64,000 bases of DNA, taken from NCBI RefSeq assembly GCF_963678635.1, contig NC_087064.1, positions 59,220,338 to 59,284,337 of the forward strand, in the 5' to 3' direction. The translations under genes and the position numbers were made by a program. Each line of letters opens with the position of its first letter. Positions within the stretch are counted from its first letter, which is position 1. A model generated the notes under the pieces. The model was not told where the DNA came from. It was given only the letters and a program-made list of their open reading frames with translations, and made no database searches. The stretch is from Symsagittifera roscoffensis (Eukaryota; Xenacoelomorpha; Acoela; Convolutidae). This document shows positions 21,201-33,200 of the stretch, piece after piece.

Positions 21201-24200
21201 AAAAAAACAAGATCAGGCCACGACTCGAACCCGACCTTAGGGTCCTAATGCAACTGGTTTACCTCCAGGCCAATGGGAAAGCAACCTGGAAATGAAAGAA
21301 GAGAAGTGAAAAGATGTGATTCAACTGATTCTGTTACACTAGTTAACCCGAAAAAAGTCTATATTCAAGTGTGATAATACCAATGGAACAAAAAAAGCTG
21401 GATACCAGTAACTTTACAGGAAAAGGTGGATAAAAAAAGTATACCGATTTCGCACAAATTTTTACGGTCTGACCTCAAAGCCACCAGAGTTCCTATGGGT
21501 GATGGACTCAATTCTTAGCGAGTTCCCGCAGGAAAACGCATTTATCGATGATAAACAGGTAACAACCAAGGGGACCGCAATCGAACACAGATCCTTAGTC
21601 GAATAAAAAAGATTGGAAAAACTAAACCGCGAGAATCTGCCACTTAATCTTAAGAAGTGCGAGTTCGCGAATGGCTAGGCCATAAAATCACGAAACCGGG
21701 AGTACAACAACTGAAAGGAAAAACGGCAACGATCGAAGCGCTCGCGGCAACGAACACGGCGACCGAATTGAAATCGTTTACGGGCTCAAAACACAGCGTA
21801 CATAAATACTTGCCAGGGTTTGCAGAGTTATCGTGGTCTCCAAGACCATGTTAAAAAACGACTTTAACTGGACTGAAGACAGCGAATCTGCTTGCAAAAC
21901 ATCGAACAGGGTGTCATAAACATCTTCAAACTTAAAAACTCCGACATTCATAGGTTAATTCGAGTGGTGTACGATGCCAGTCACAACGACCTAGGGGCAG
22001 TACTGGAACAACTAGGATCCGAAGGATGGCGACCTTTCTTATTCGCGTCACGGTTTTTTAACGCGGCGGAAAAGTAATACTCCACCAATGAATTTCTAAT
22101 GTTGTTGACAGTGTGGAGTTCAAAATACTTCCTAAACTATATCATAGGAAGACGATTTACAGTACTAACTTAAAAAAGGATAATTAAACAGAAAAGGTTA
22201 AATGTTCTGCACAACTATTTATCTATTGTTACTTTTACCAAAAAGAGAGGATTTTTTTTGTATCAAATTATTGCTTTTATTTCTTACAAAATTTTGTTGG
22301 AAAGTAGCGGAGAGAAGGTGGGGAGAATTTGTTGTCCGATGGTTGCCGAGAAAGCGGTACACTGTCCAATGCTCACTGTCTGTTGAGAACTTGTCCGACA
22401 CTCGGGTGATGGCTCTCGGTGTCCATTTCGGATTGTTTAATTTAAGTTAAGAATTTGTTAAACTTAAATTTTTCAAAATTTGAGTGACTCTACTAAAAGG
22501 GAAAGTAACTATCAGAAAATTTAAGCTTTATTTTCAAAAGGAAAAAAAATAGAAAAATGATAATATATCAGCAGTCTGTTTGAGCGTTAGAAATTAGAGT
22601 CACTGAAAAAAGCAGGCAGGCACATCCGAAACAAATTTAGTTTGGTTTTACCTGCACCTGCTACTGGTATCAGGCATTTTACTCTTGCGATAAGCAAGCG
22701 TTATCACAATGGAATATAGACTTTTTTTCTGGTTAACTAGTGTAACAAAACAAATCAGTTGAATCACATCTTTTCACTTCTCTCATCTTCTCTTATCTTT
22801 AAGGTCACTCAAAACTAGAAAAATTTAAGTTTAACAAATTCTTAACTTATTTTTTTATTCACCTTATTGTGTACAGTTACTGGCATCTTCCAGCTTTTTT
22901 GTTGCACTGATATCAGGTTTTTTACGGTTGCGATAAGCAAGCGTTATCAAACTGGAATTTAGACTTTTTTTCGGGTTAACTAGTTTATTAAAATCAGAAC
23001 AGAAAAGAGTCCAATCGGATCTTATGTAAAAAATTAAATTAATAGCCTTTTATATTAGTGTAGCATTTCCAATACTACAACTCACCTCTTTTTTTTTTAG
23101 AGGAACAGTTGTGAATAAAATTCCTCAAACAGGCATTGCTTAAAACATGAATATAAATTTTAAAAATACATCAAGTTTCAAGTTTCTTCAAGTTCACAGT
23201 ATAATCTCTTAAGACCTTTATCTTATTTTCCGCTGCCTCTAGTTGTTTCTGTAGTTCCTTTCTGCCCTTCTTTTAGGTTTGTTCTTTAATCGCATTCTTT
23301 CTCTTGCCTTTGTTAGTCGGTCCACGTTTTGTTCAATGTCATGTTCCGGAAACGCTGTAATTCTACTGAATGGGACGAGCATGTCTCTTCCGATTTTATA
23401 AGGTACTCCTAGGGAGTTCTCCCTTTAAATTTAAATGAGTTAATCCTTGGGCAATATGAGAAATACTCGTGATCGAGTATTTTCTCTGGATGCAGGTTGG
23501 TTGTATACCCCGTGGCGATATTTGTTGCTTGGAATGTCCCTTGAGGTTTCCACTTGAATGCCGGCTTTAAGGAATACTTCAGGGACGTCACAATTTTGGG
23601 GTTATCGTGAGATAGGTTTATCTCACGATCTTTCTGTATTCGTAGCCGTTCTGCCACTTCTGGGAACTTTCCTGCTGCATTTGGCAGGCCATCTTCTAGG
23701 GACAGAGAGGCTTGATTAATGTGGTTTGGATAATATCAGAAGTCTTGTTTTTTATAACGGAGTAAATGTTTTTGAATTTGTCATTTGAGAAAATTATCAA
23801 GATCTCAAGAATGTAGTTGTTATGGTAATCAATGACAAAAAGTCAATGACAAAAAAATCAATGAAAAAATCAAGGACATTTCGCTATTTGACGCAGCTGC
23901 TGCCACTTGTGTAAAGAAAACTTTGTAGTGTGTTCGAAATTTATCAATTAAAATAATCTGCCTGTCTAATGTATCAGTCAGCATTTAAAATATTTACGCG
24001 AAAAATGAGGTTTTCAATGTTTCTAATTGCGTCGTTTGATGAAATCATAAGTACGTAATATTGTTTTTAAACACAAAAAAATGAATTCTCTCTGAAACTC
24101 CTTCGATTGCCAATTTATAATCAACTTAGTTTTAGCTAAAACTTGATTGATTTTACGTTAACAGCTTCATTTGGCAGGGTTTATGTGGACCAATTTCTGG

Positions 24201-27200
24201 GTAAAGTTTGGATGAATTGGAGTTTAATTTATCTCAAATGGCTTAATTTGACCAAAAAAGGGCAAATTTTAAGTTAATTTTAAATTTACCCATCTTCACG
24301 CTCCACATTTTTATTTTATCTTACTAAAATTTACGTATTAGTACTTAAAGCTTCGGATGTTTCAAGTAAAAGTTATTTTTTGAGGGACAAATAATTTTCA
24401 ATGAAGTTTTGAGTTTATTGGGTTTGATGAATACAGCTTTTTATTGGATATATGAATAGTGCTATGAGGACGGTTGAGCTTTTTTCGAATAGAAGTTATT
24501 TCTAGTGTATTGCTGCGCGAAAGGATAGTTAATTCGTGATTATTTTGGTTAGATTGTTTGGACAAGATGATAACTTGATATTTTTGAATGTTGGTAATAT
24601 ACCATATAATTTTTGTGGATTTATTTCTAATTACGATCTTTAAATTTAACGCTGTTATAATTACTAGATAGGAAATTGACATTATATTTCAGGGCTGTTT
24701 TTATTAACGTGAAGATTTTGTGATGAAGTCTTTCAGTCTTGTCTAAACTTCTCAGGTGTCTTAAGAATTTTTGACCAGGTTCTTTTTAATGATTGTTTAT
24801 TTCAACTTTTAATGTATTCGATAGTTTGTTTTAAACAGCTTCGAATAATTGTTATAATGTATTTGTTTTTAATTGAAATCGACGCACTAGCGTGATTTTT
24901 AAAAAAAAAACAGGGAGCGAAGCAATTAAGCGTTCTTCTGGTATGTAGATTTTTGTTTGGAATTTTTAATTGTTGGAAAATTATATCTATTTCGGCACTG
25001 TATCTTAGGAAAAGGACGTATAGTTTGTGTTTATCTTCGTTAAGGTGTTTCGATAAAATGCTTATAGAACCTTTTTCAAAGTTAGTATTGAACCAAAGAA
25101 ATTGAGTGATTTTACTTTCTACTTTCAGTTGTAATTTTGAAGTACTAACATCGATTTTATAATGTTGACAGTAATTTTTTCATCAATGATAAGTTATTTC
25201 CGATTTTAATTAACGTTTTTTCTACTGTATAATTTGAGTTTTTTTAAATTTGATTAGGTTCCAGCTACTCTCAAATTTCAATCACACAATTAAGACTAAA
25301 AAGATAGAAATTGGTTTTATTTTGGCTAAAATTTGATTTATTTTACGTTAACAGTGACTATTTTTAACAAATTCTAGTTTATTTCCAGCGTTATTTATAT
25401 TTAAATTACTTTTTGGGCTTATGTAGACTAATTTTTGGGCAAAGTTTGGAAGAGTTGGAGTTTTATTCATGCTAAATGGCTTAATTTGACAAAAAAAGAG
25501 TAAACTTAAGGTTAATTTTAGGTTTACCTAACTTAATTGTGCTTCTTTTGACCAAAATTGGGTGAACTTTACATTAATTCTTAGTTTACCTACCTTAAAT
25601 GGTTTGAATCTTAGTTTCATACCAAACTAAAGTAGCTTAAATGGCTCTATTTTGCAAAATTCGGCAAATTCTGTTAAAATAGAAGTTGATCTAGCTTTAT
25701 TGGAGTTATTCCGACCAAAATTGGGTAATTTTCTGTTAAAATGGATGTATCTAGTTTAATTGAAATAATTTTAACCTTAATTCGGAAAAATTTTGTTAAC
25801 ATGGAAAATAATCGAGTTCAATCGGACTTATTGACTTAAATTATGCAAAATTCTGGTACAATAGAAGTTAATCTAGCTTAATCGGACTTATTTTGACCGT
25901 AAATGGGCAAAATTCTATTGGAATGGAAGTTTATCTAGCTTAACAGGATTCCTGTTGACTGTAATTGGGCAAAATTCTGTTAAACTAGAAGTTTATCTAG
26001 CTTAATCAGACTTATTCTGACTGAAATTGGGGCCAAATCCCGTTAAAATGGAAGTTGTTCTAGTTTAACCAGACTTATTCTGACTGAAATTGGTCCAAAT
26101 TCCGTTAAAATAAAAGTTGTTCTAGTTTAACCAGACTTATTCTGACTGAAATTGGTCCAAATTCCGTTAAAATGGAGGTTGTTCTAGTTTAATCGGACTT
26201 ATTTTGACTGAAATTGAGCAAAATTCTGTTAAAATGAAATTTTATCTCGCTAAATCGGATTTTAATTATTTCTTGGTTCATTTGGATTAATGGCTGCGTT
26301 CATTTTGTTTGTTTCTTGGTTTGTTAGGGTTATAGGCTGGGTTTATTTTACCTGTTAGTTCTGTTAATGTTTAACCCTGTTAAATCTTTGAGCTGATCCT
26401 TTATTCCTTCGATTTGCTATCTATTATCAACATTACTTGAAGCTGTTCCAATAAACTCATTACTAACTGCGAAACTTAATTTTTGGTAGCTATGTGATCT
26501 TTTAATTGTTGCCAAGTTGCGGGTGGATTCTCAATCAGAAATTGATGTCCTTTTTGTTTCAAATCTGACGGACATAAACCTCGAACGGAGAAATCAATCT
26601 TCTTTGCTGTTCTTTAATCATCATTAAAAGTCGGTTTTGGCCATCAGCGATCTACTGCAGTGCATAATCTACAAAAACTGCTTAATAAGTCTAAAAACTG
26701 AAAGGTTAAAAAACTGAAAGAATTAAAAAAAAATCCGTTCGGTAATCGACAAGTTAGATATTTGGATTTGACTTCAAAAGTTTCAAGTTACGTTATTCAG
26801 TTGAAATCGGAATCACATGTTAAATTAAAAAAGCATTCTTGTCTCAAGATGTGAAGGAATTTAGAATCGAAAAGAGTCCACTCGGATCTTATGTAAACAA
26901 TTAAAACTAGCCTTTCATAGTAGTGTAGCATTTCCAATACCACATGATGAAGCTTCATTATCATTTTTCTAGCTTAAATTACCGAATTTAGAATGTCCCT
27001 TGGTTTTCAGTTGGAGAATCTGCCGCTTGGTACAACATATCGAACAAATCGAATAACTGGCTCTATTCAATTTAAACGCGGCTCGACTAATCAGAAACGA
27101 AGACGGAAAACATGCTTGATTAAACCGACGGTTGAGTGCGCCGAGTCCTGCGCGAGACAACCAGCCGATCATAATCGAGTTATTTGTATATTGCATAATT

Positions 27201-30200
27201 CATTTAAATCCAAGGGACAGTTAGTGTGTGCGTTACACCGTTCTCCCGGAAGATGGTTAAAACTCAACAAATTTTTAAGGCAAACTAACAAAATGGATCA
27301 AAACTCAGAATGCTCATTCCCTGTCATCGCAATAACTTCAAAAGCGAATTCTCCAATTAGGTTGAATCCAAACCTCAAATAATGTGATGAAATTAGCGTG
27401 ATTAATCCCGAAATTGAAGCTTTCACGAAAAGTACCCTAGAATTTTAAAATCCATACATCCACGTGACTGTAAAGTAGTTAAAAATCAACATCATTGCCT
27501 GAGCTATTTAATTTATCGCGTTAACCACCAGCAGATACCAAGTTACTTAAATCCTTTAAAATAAGAAAAACCTTGGAGGAGCTGCTGTGCAAAGTGGGGA
27601 AATACTGGGCACAAAATGCGAACGATCTGTCTCTAAGGGACGACTGTGTGCGGTTAGATGGGCGGCTAGTGATACCCCTTTGGTAGCAAGTGCCGGTGAA
27701 AGCAAGGTTACATTATTACCACCCTGGAAAGCGAAATACGTTCGAGGCAGTTCGGGATGCTTGGTACCCGTATATCTACTGCATCCTTGCGGCAAAAGCG
27801 ATGGTATGTCAAGCAATACTCGACCAACGAATTGGAAATGTTGGCAAAAGTGTAGGTTTCAGAATATTTCAGAAACTATATCTCAGGAAGACGATTTACA
27901 GTAATATTTGATCATAAAGCTTTAATTTCACTTTTAAACAGAAATAAGAAAAAAAAACTCTTTTTTCGAGATTAACAAGATGGCTTAACAGATTGATACC
28001 TTTTGACTTTTCATAGAACATAAGCCAGGGGCGAAAGTTGGTTTTGGTGACCAATTTTCGCCCCTGGCTTAATAAAGCGAGAGTGAACGTCTTTCAAAGG
28101 ACGAGTAAACCGCTCAAATGGTATAGATTACATATATCTAAAATAATCGTTGAATCGAAATATACCATGACGGTAAACGGGTCTAAGCTAGAAAAAAGTG
28201 CCCTGGCTGAAATCGCCACCTTTGGCGAAAAAGAAAAACCTGCGACTCGGACCGAAATGCTAAAGAGCATAAAATGCACCACGAAGATGAGCCCAAAGTC
28301 AAAACAGCCGAAAACAAAGAAGCCAACAAAAAGCATCGAACTAGGTAAACCAGCAGACGAAACTATTAGCGACGACATGCGACCTTCGCAGTCACTCCAC
28401 TGCCTCCACCAGTGAGATAGCATCCGGTCAAGGGACGGGTTGCTAAACTAAAACGGGGCAAAGCTAAAAAGAGTTAGAAACGACCTGCCTAACAGAACAG
28501 AAAAGCATTAGTATCGAGAGAGTACCTCTCGAATTGCAACCAGGAAGGTTAGGAATCGGAGACGCAAAGCGAGAGTTCAGAAACCAACTGCTACGAGACG
28601 CCATAAGACAGTCGACAAGTTAGGGGGAGTCATGATCCACACGATCACAAAGAAATTCCAAGGGGCAAAGCGAAACAGAAAAATCGAAGGGCGGATGAAA
28701 ACCAACACAAAACTCATATCCCAGTTAGAGAGATGGCGATTAGCCTAACATTCAAAACCATAATCGAAATGTTGCTACTCCAATTATGAAAAATTTAATT
28801 ACTATGTATTTAAATTTTCCATAATTAGGGAAAAGAATTAGGTAGATCTGTAATTAGGTAGATCGGTCTCGGGTAGCCGGTTGATTGACAACATTTTATT
28901 TCATACTTTTCCGACAAAACTTTCCGTATTTAAAAGCAGAATTTAATGTCACAAAATACGCAAAAAGAAAACATTCTCACACGCTGTTCTTCTATGAACA
29001 GAAACTTCATGAGTTACGACCTTGGTTTTTCTCCCTTAAATTCTAGCGAGAGCATCCTCGCCCCCCAACAGAGCAAGAAGGGCGAGAGCTCAAGGTCAGC
29101 TCTCCTATCCAGGAAATGCTCCTGTCCGGGTCGACAGACCATGTTTCTGCTTCGTTTCGGTTCTGAGGTAGATCGGTTTCGGGTAGCCGGTTGATTGACA
29201 ACATTTTATTTCATACTTTTCGGACAAAACTTCCGGTATTTAAAAGCAGAATTCAATGTCATAAAAAACGCAAAAAGAAAACAACAAAATCAAATTTAAA
29301 ACAGCGCCTGCACAATTTGTGAACTTTGTTTCGGTCTTTCAGTTTTTCGTCTTTTCTCACACATGTTCTTCATTCACCAACAAAATCATTAGTTACGACT
29401 TTGGTTTTTTTCACTTAGTTCTAGCGAGAAAAAAATGAGAGGGACTACATATCGTAAAACCGCGGAGGACCTTACGAAATCTGACTCGTAAGAAAAAAAA
29501 CAAATGAATGAAGTATTTGGAAATCATCGGCTGAAAACCCAGATAGAATTTACAAATCTTGTTAATCTCAATTGCCAAAAACTTGAAGCGTCCAAGCTAC
29601 AAACAAAGCATGCAACCTTCGTTCAACTTTTTCTGATAATTGTTAGATGGAGAAGATACAAGAAAAGGTTATCAGAAGTTATCAAAAAAAGTTTAAAATC
29701 CTATGAAATTAAACCAATACCACCATGCTTGTAAAATAAAACGCTAATACGCAACGGAAGGGTAGCTCAACCACAGAAAAAAATACAAATAAAAATAAAC
29801 ACGCCCGTTAGTTAAAAAAATTCACGGAGCCTTCACATTTCTGTTATCAGAAACAACCACACTCCTAAAAACTGTGAAGCACCCGGAAATGAAATTTTTT
29901 TTAAATTATTTTAGACTGAAAAAGAAATCTTTTTACACATTTGAACACGCTATGCCATCACCATGAATGGATTTGAACTGAAAATGGTCAGCTTGAAATT
30001 TTGTCACTAAGTTGTGTTAAGCTAACTGCACACAGTATCAGAACAGAAAATCAAAAACAATCCAGCATTCGAAAAAAAAAAACTGATAGAGGAAAAACAT
30101 CAAATAAAAAATTGCTTCAAAATGAAATTGAAGCCTGTTCAAAAACTTGCAAAAAAATCCAACATGCGTTCAATGAGATGAAACTTCATTGATCTATTCA

Positions 30201-33200
30201 ATCTGGAAAAGAAGGCAGTTAAACGGCTTCTCTTCTGCTCACTTTAGAAGGGTATCAGATAAAAATTTTGCATCAAAACATATTTTACGTGCTTAAAGAC
30301 AATGAAAATTGAAAAAAAAATTTGAAGTCGAAATTTGGCGGAGAATTAGCTTTTGGTGAGCTATAATAGATTACAAATAAGAATTTTGATTTTCTCGTCA
30401 TCTGTTAAGTTTATCGAGGTTAGGTATTTTTTATTTTTTTTTCCATTCTGAATTTTTTTTATCAACTACTGGACTTATGAAGCTAAAACTGTGCATGGGA
30501 ACGCTTCGTAGATTGTATAAAACAACCTCCACGAGTAAAATGTGTAAAAAAATTTTCGGCTCATTTCACGATTTTCAATTTTGGAGTGAATTCTAACACT
30601 CTCGAACACATCGTTCATTCAGATGAAACATCACTGACAGCAATTTTCTAGTTATGAAACCACACTGAATGAACATTTTCTGTATCTGCTACTTTTTTCA
30701 AAACTATCAGATAGTCTTTTGGCCGGAGAACCGTAAGTCAAGATAGATGAAGCAAAAAAAAAACGGAGCAGTTAAACGGCTTCTCTTCTACTCACTTTAG
30801 AAGGGTATCAGATAAAAATTTTGCATCAAAACACGTGCTTAAAAACGATGAAAATTAAAAAAAAAATTATGAAGTCGAATTTTGGCGGAGAATAAGCCTT
30901 TGGTGAGCTATAATAGATTACAAATAAGAATTTTGATTTTCTCGTCAATTGTTAAGTTTATCGAGGTTAGATATTTTTTATTTTTTTTTTATTCCATTTT
31001 GATTTTTTTTATCAACTACTGGACTTATGAAGCTAAAACTGTGCATGGGAGCTCTTCCTAGACTGTATAAAACAACCTCAAATGTGTAAAAAAAATTTCG
31101 GCTCATTTCACGATTTTCAATTTTGGAGTGAATTCTAACACTCTCGAACACATCGTTCATTGAGATGAAACTTCACTGACAGCAATTTTCTAGTTATGAA
31201 ACCACACTAAATGAACATTTTCTGTGTCTTCTACTTTTTTTCAAAACTCTCAGATAGTCTTTTGGCCGGAGAACCGTTTGTGGCTAAGTCAAGATAGATG
31301 AAGCAAAAAAAAATTTCTCCAAATATAACGGTAATCGAGGTGTTAAAAAGGCAACGTACAGAAAACGAAGATCTTGAAAAAGGGATTATCATGTGAACAA
31401 AGATCTTTACGGGAAAAGTCTAGTACCCGATTGCAATGCGCTTGGGTATCGCAAGGGTAATTGAACAGTTTAGTGGAATTTTGCCGCAACCTATTAACTT
31501 CATCGAACTCGTGACTGCAAAGCCACTTAAACCGAAAAGCAAGCCATCACCTCTCTTTTCGATCGAGAAATGAGCTTTCGAGAAATGGAAAATTTTTGAA
31601 TGGCTTTTTTTTGGTGTAATGGCTTTTTTGCATCAAGGTTGTTTCTCTCATCAACCATTGGAAACAAGTTGATGAAATTGTGTATGTACACTCTCCATAG
31701 TGTCTAAAAAATATCCTGAAAAAAAATTGTTCGATTAAAAAAAAATTTGCGTATTCTTTTCAGTTTCATATTTCTTAAGAACACTGATAGTTTCGAATAT
31801 GTTGATCAAGGAAAACCGTTCGTGGCTCAATCAAGTGATGTGAAGTTTGAAACAAAAACTCAGACGTTTAAAAAAATCAATTTTTCAAATTAAAATTTTC
31901 GCTTCTCAAATTCAACCCCTGCTGAAGAAACTTTCATTGCTAAAAAGTGAAATTCTGTTAGGTATATGTCTTACAGTTGGTTTGAGATGCTATGGTTGAT
32001 TTTGGGGTTCTTTTTAATTTGTTGGTGTTGACAATTTGAAAGATGTTTTTTTTTCAATTTTAGGTTTGGGGGTTCAAATATCATTGTTTTTCACTAAAAT
32101 TTTCATCCGGTTCACCTCTTAAAAGAAGGCTCAACCGTAACATAATGTTTTAGTTTAGTTTCATATCGAAATTGTTGATTTTTGGATGATTTTGTGGCTA
32201 GGGGTTTTTTTGGGTTTCCCTCTTTTTTTTAAATTTTAGTCATCTTTCTTGTTGATAATGCTATTAACCCTAGTTTTTTGTGTTTTTTAAAAGGTGTAAC
32301 AAATTTTTTATTGCTCTTTGGTGGTTTTTGGACTTACTAAGTGTTTTTAGACGAGTTTTAGCTAATTTCCGAAAAAAAGAGGTTTAGAAAACAGGCTTTT
32401 TTCTATACCCCAATTTTAGGGTGTGGCGTCAAATACTCACTTTCTTGTTTTTCACTATAATTTTCAGTCAATTCCTATCTTGAGAAAGGTTTAATTCGTA
32501 ACATTATTTTTATTCCATTTAATTATAGATTTTTTGGTTATTTTGTTGTTTTTGGGGCCAGGACACTTTTTCGGCAGTTTTCCTTTTATTTTCTAACTTT
32601 TAGTCATTTTCCTTGTTGAAAACTCTGTTAAATCAAACTTTTCTGTGTTTACTCAATGAAGTAAGAACCTTTTTAGTAGTTATTGGTTTTTCGGGATTTT
32701 AGTAAGGGTTTTCAGACGAATTTCAGCTATTTTCCAAAAAAAAATAGACCCTTGTCTTTTTTTGGTGTCAACCCCAAGTTCCAAAAAGTGACAGGGAGAA
32801 AACACTTTTTGGCGTCACTTTTTGGCTACATAAATTTTCCTGCTCATGTCACTTTCTGCAGACCACGTAGCCACAAAGTGACCGGGCTAGGACCCTAAGC
32901 CGGTAAAAATTGGCCTGAAATCAATTGAGCCTAAAAAAGAACAATTTTTCATCTGAAAATTTTTTCACCAGTACATCCAGCAACGCACCAACTCTAAAAA
33001 CGGTATTCGAGGTGTTAAAAAGGCAACGTACAGAAAACGAAGATCTTGAAAAAGGGATTATCATGTGAACAAAGATCTTTACGGGAAAAGTCTAGTACCC
33101 GATTGCAATGCGCTTGGGTATCGCAAGGGTAATTGAACAATTAAGTGGACTTTTGCCAAAACCTATTAACTTCATCGAACTCGTGACTGCAAAGCCACTT

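Larger units (their letters stand above)
22995..26945. repeat. direct repeat pair around GAGTCC..TCGGATCTTATGTAAA, LTR-like
   Basis: About 80 bp near 22998-23078 (AAAAGAGTCC, TCGGATCTTATGTAAA, GTAGCATTTCCAATAC) recurs in direct orientation near 26875-26942. A decayed minus-strand coding region lies between. It could be degraded LTRs or two copies of another repeat. Confidence 0.45.

Noticed and set aside
22202-22450. Hydrophobic 82-codon ORF as a small membrane protein
   Set aside because: T-rich low-complexity sequence inside nested repeats; no conserved pattern.
26993-27382. 129-codon plus-strand ORF
   Set aside because: No domain, no splice sites in register, and mixed composition; likely chance.
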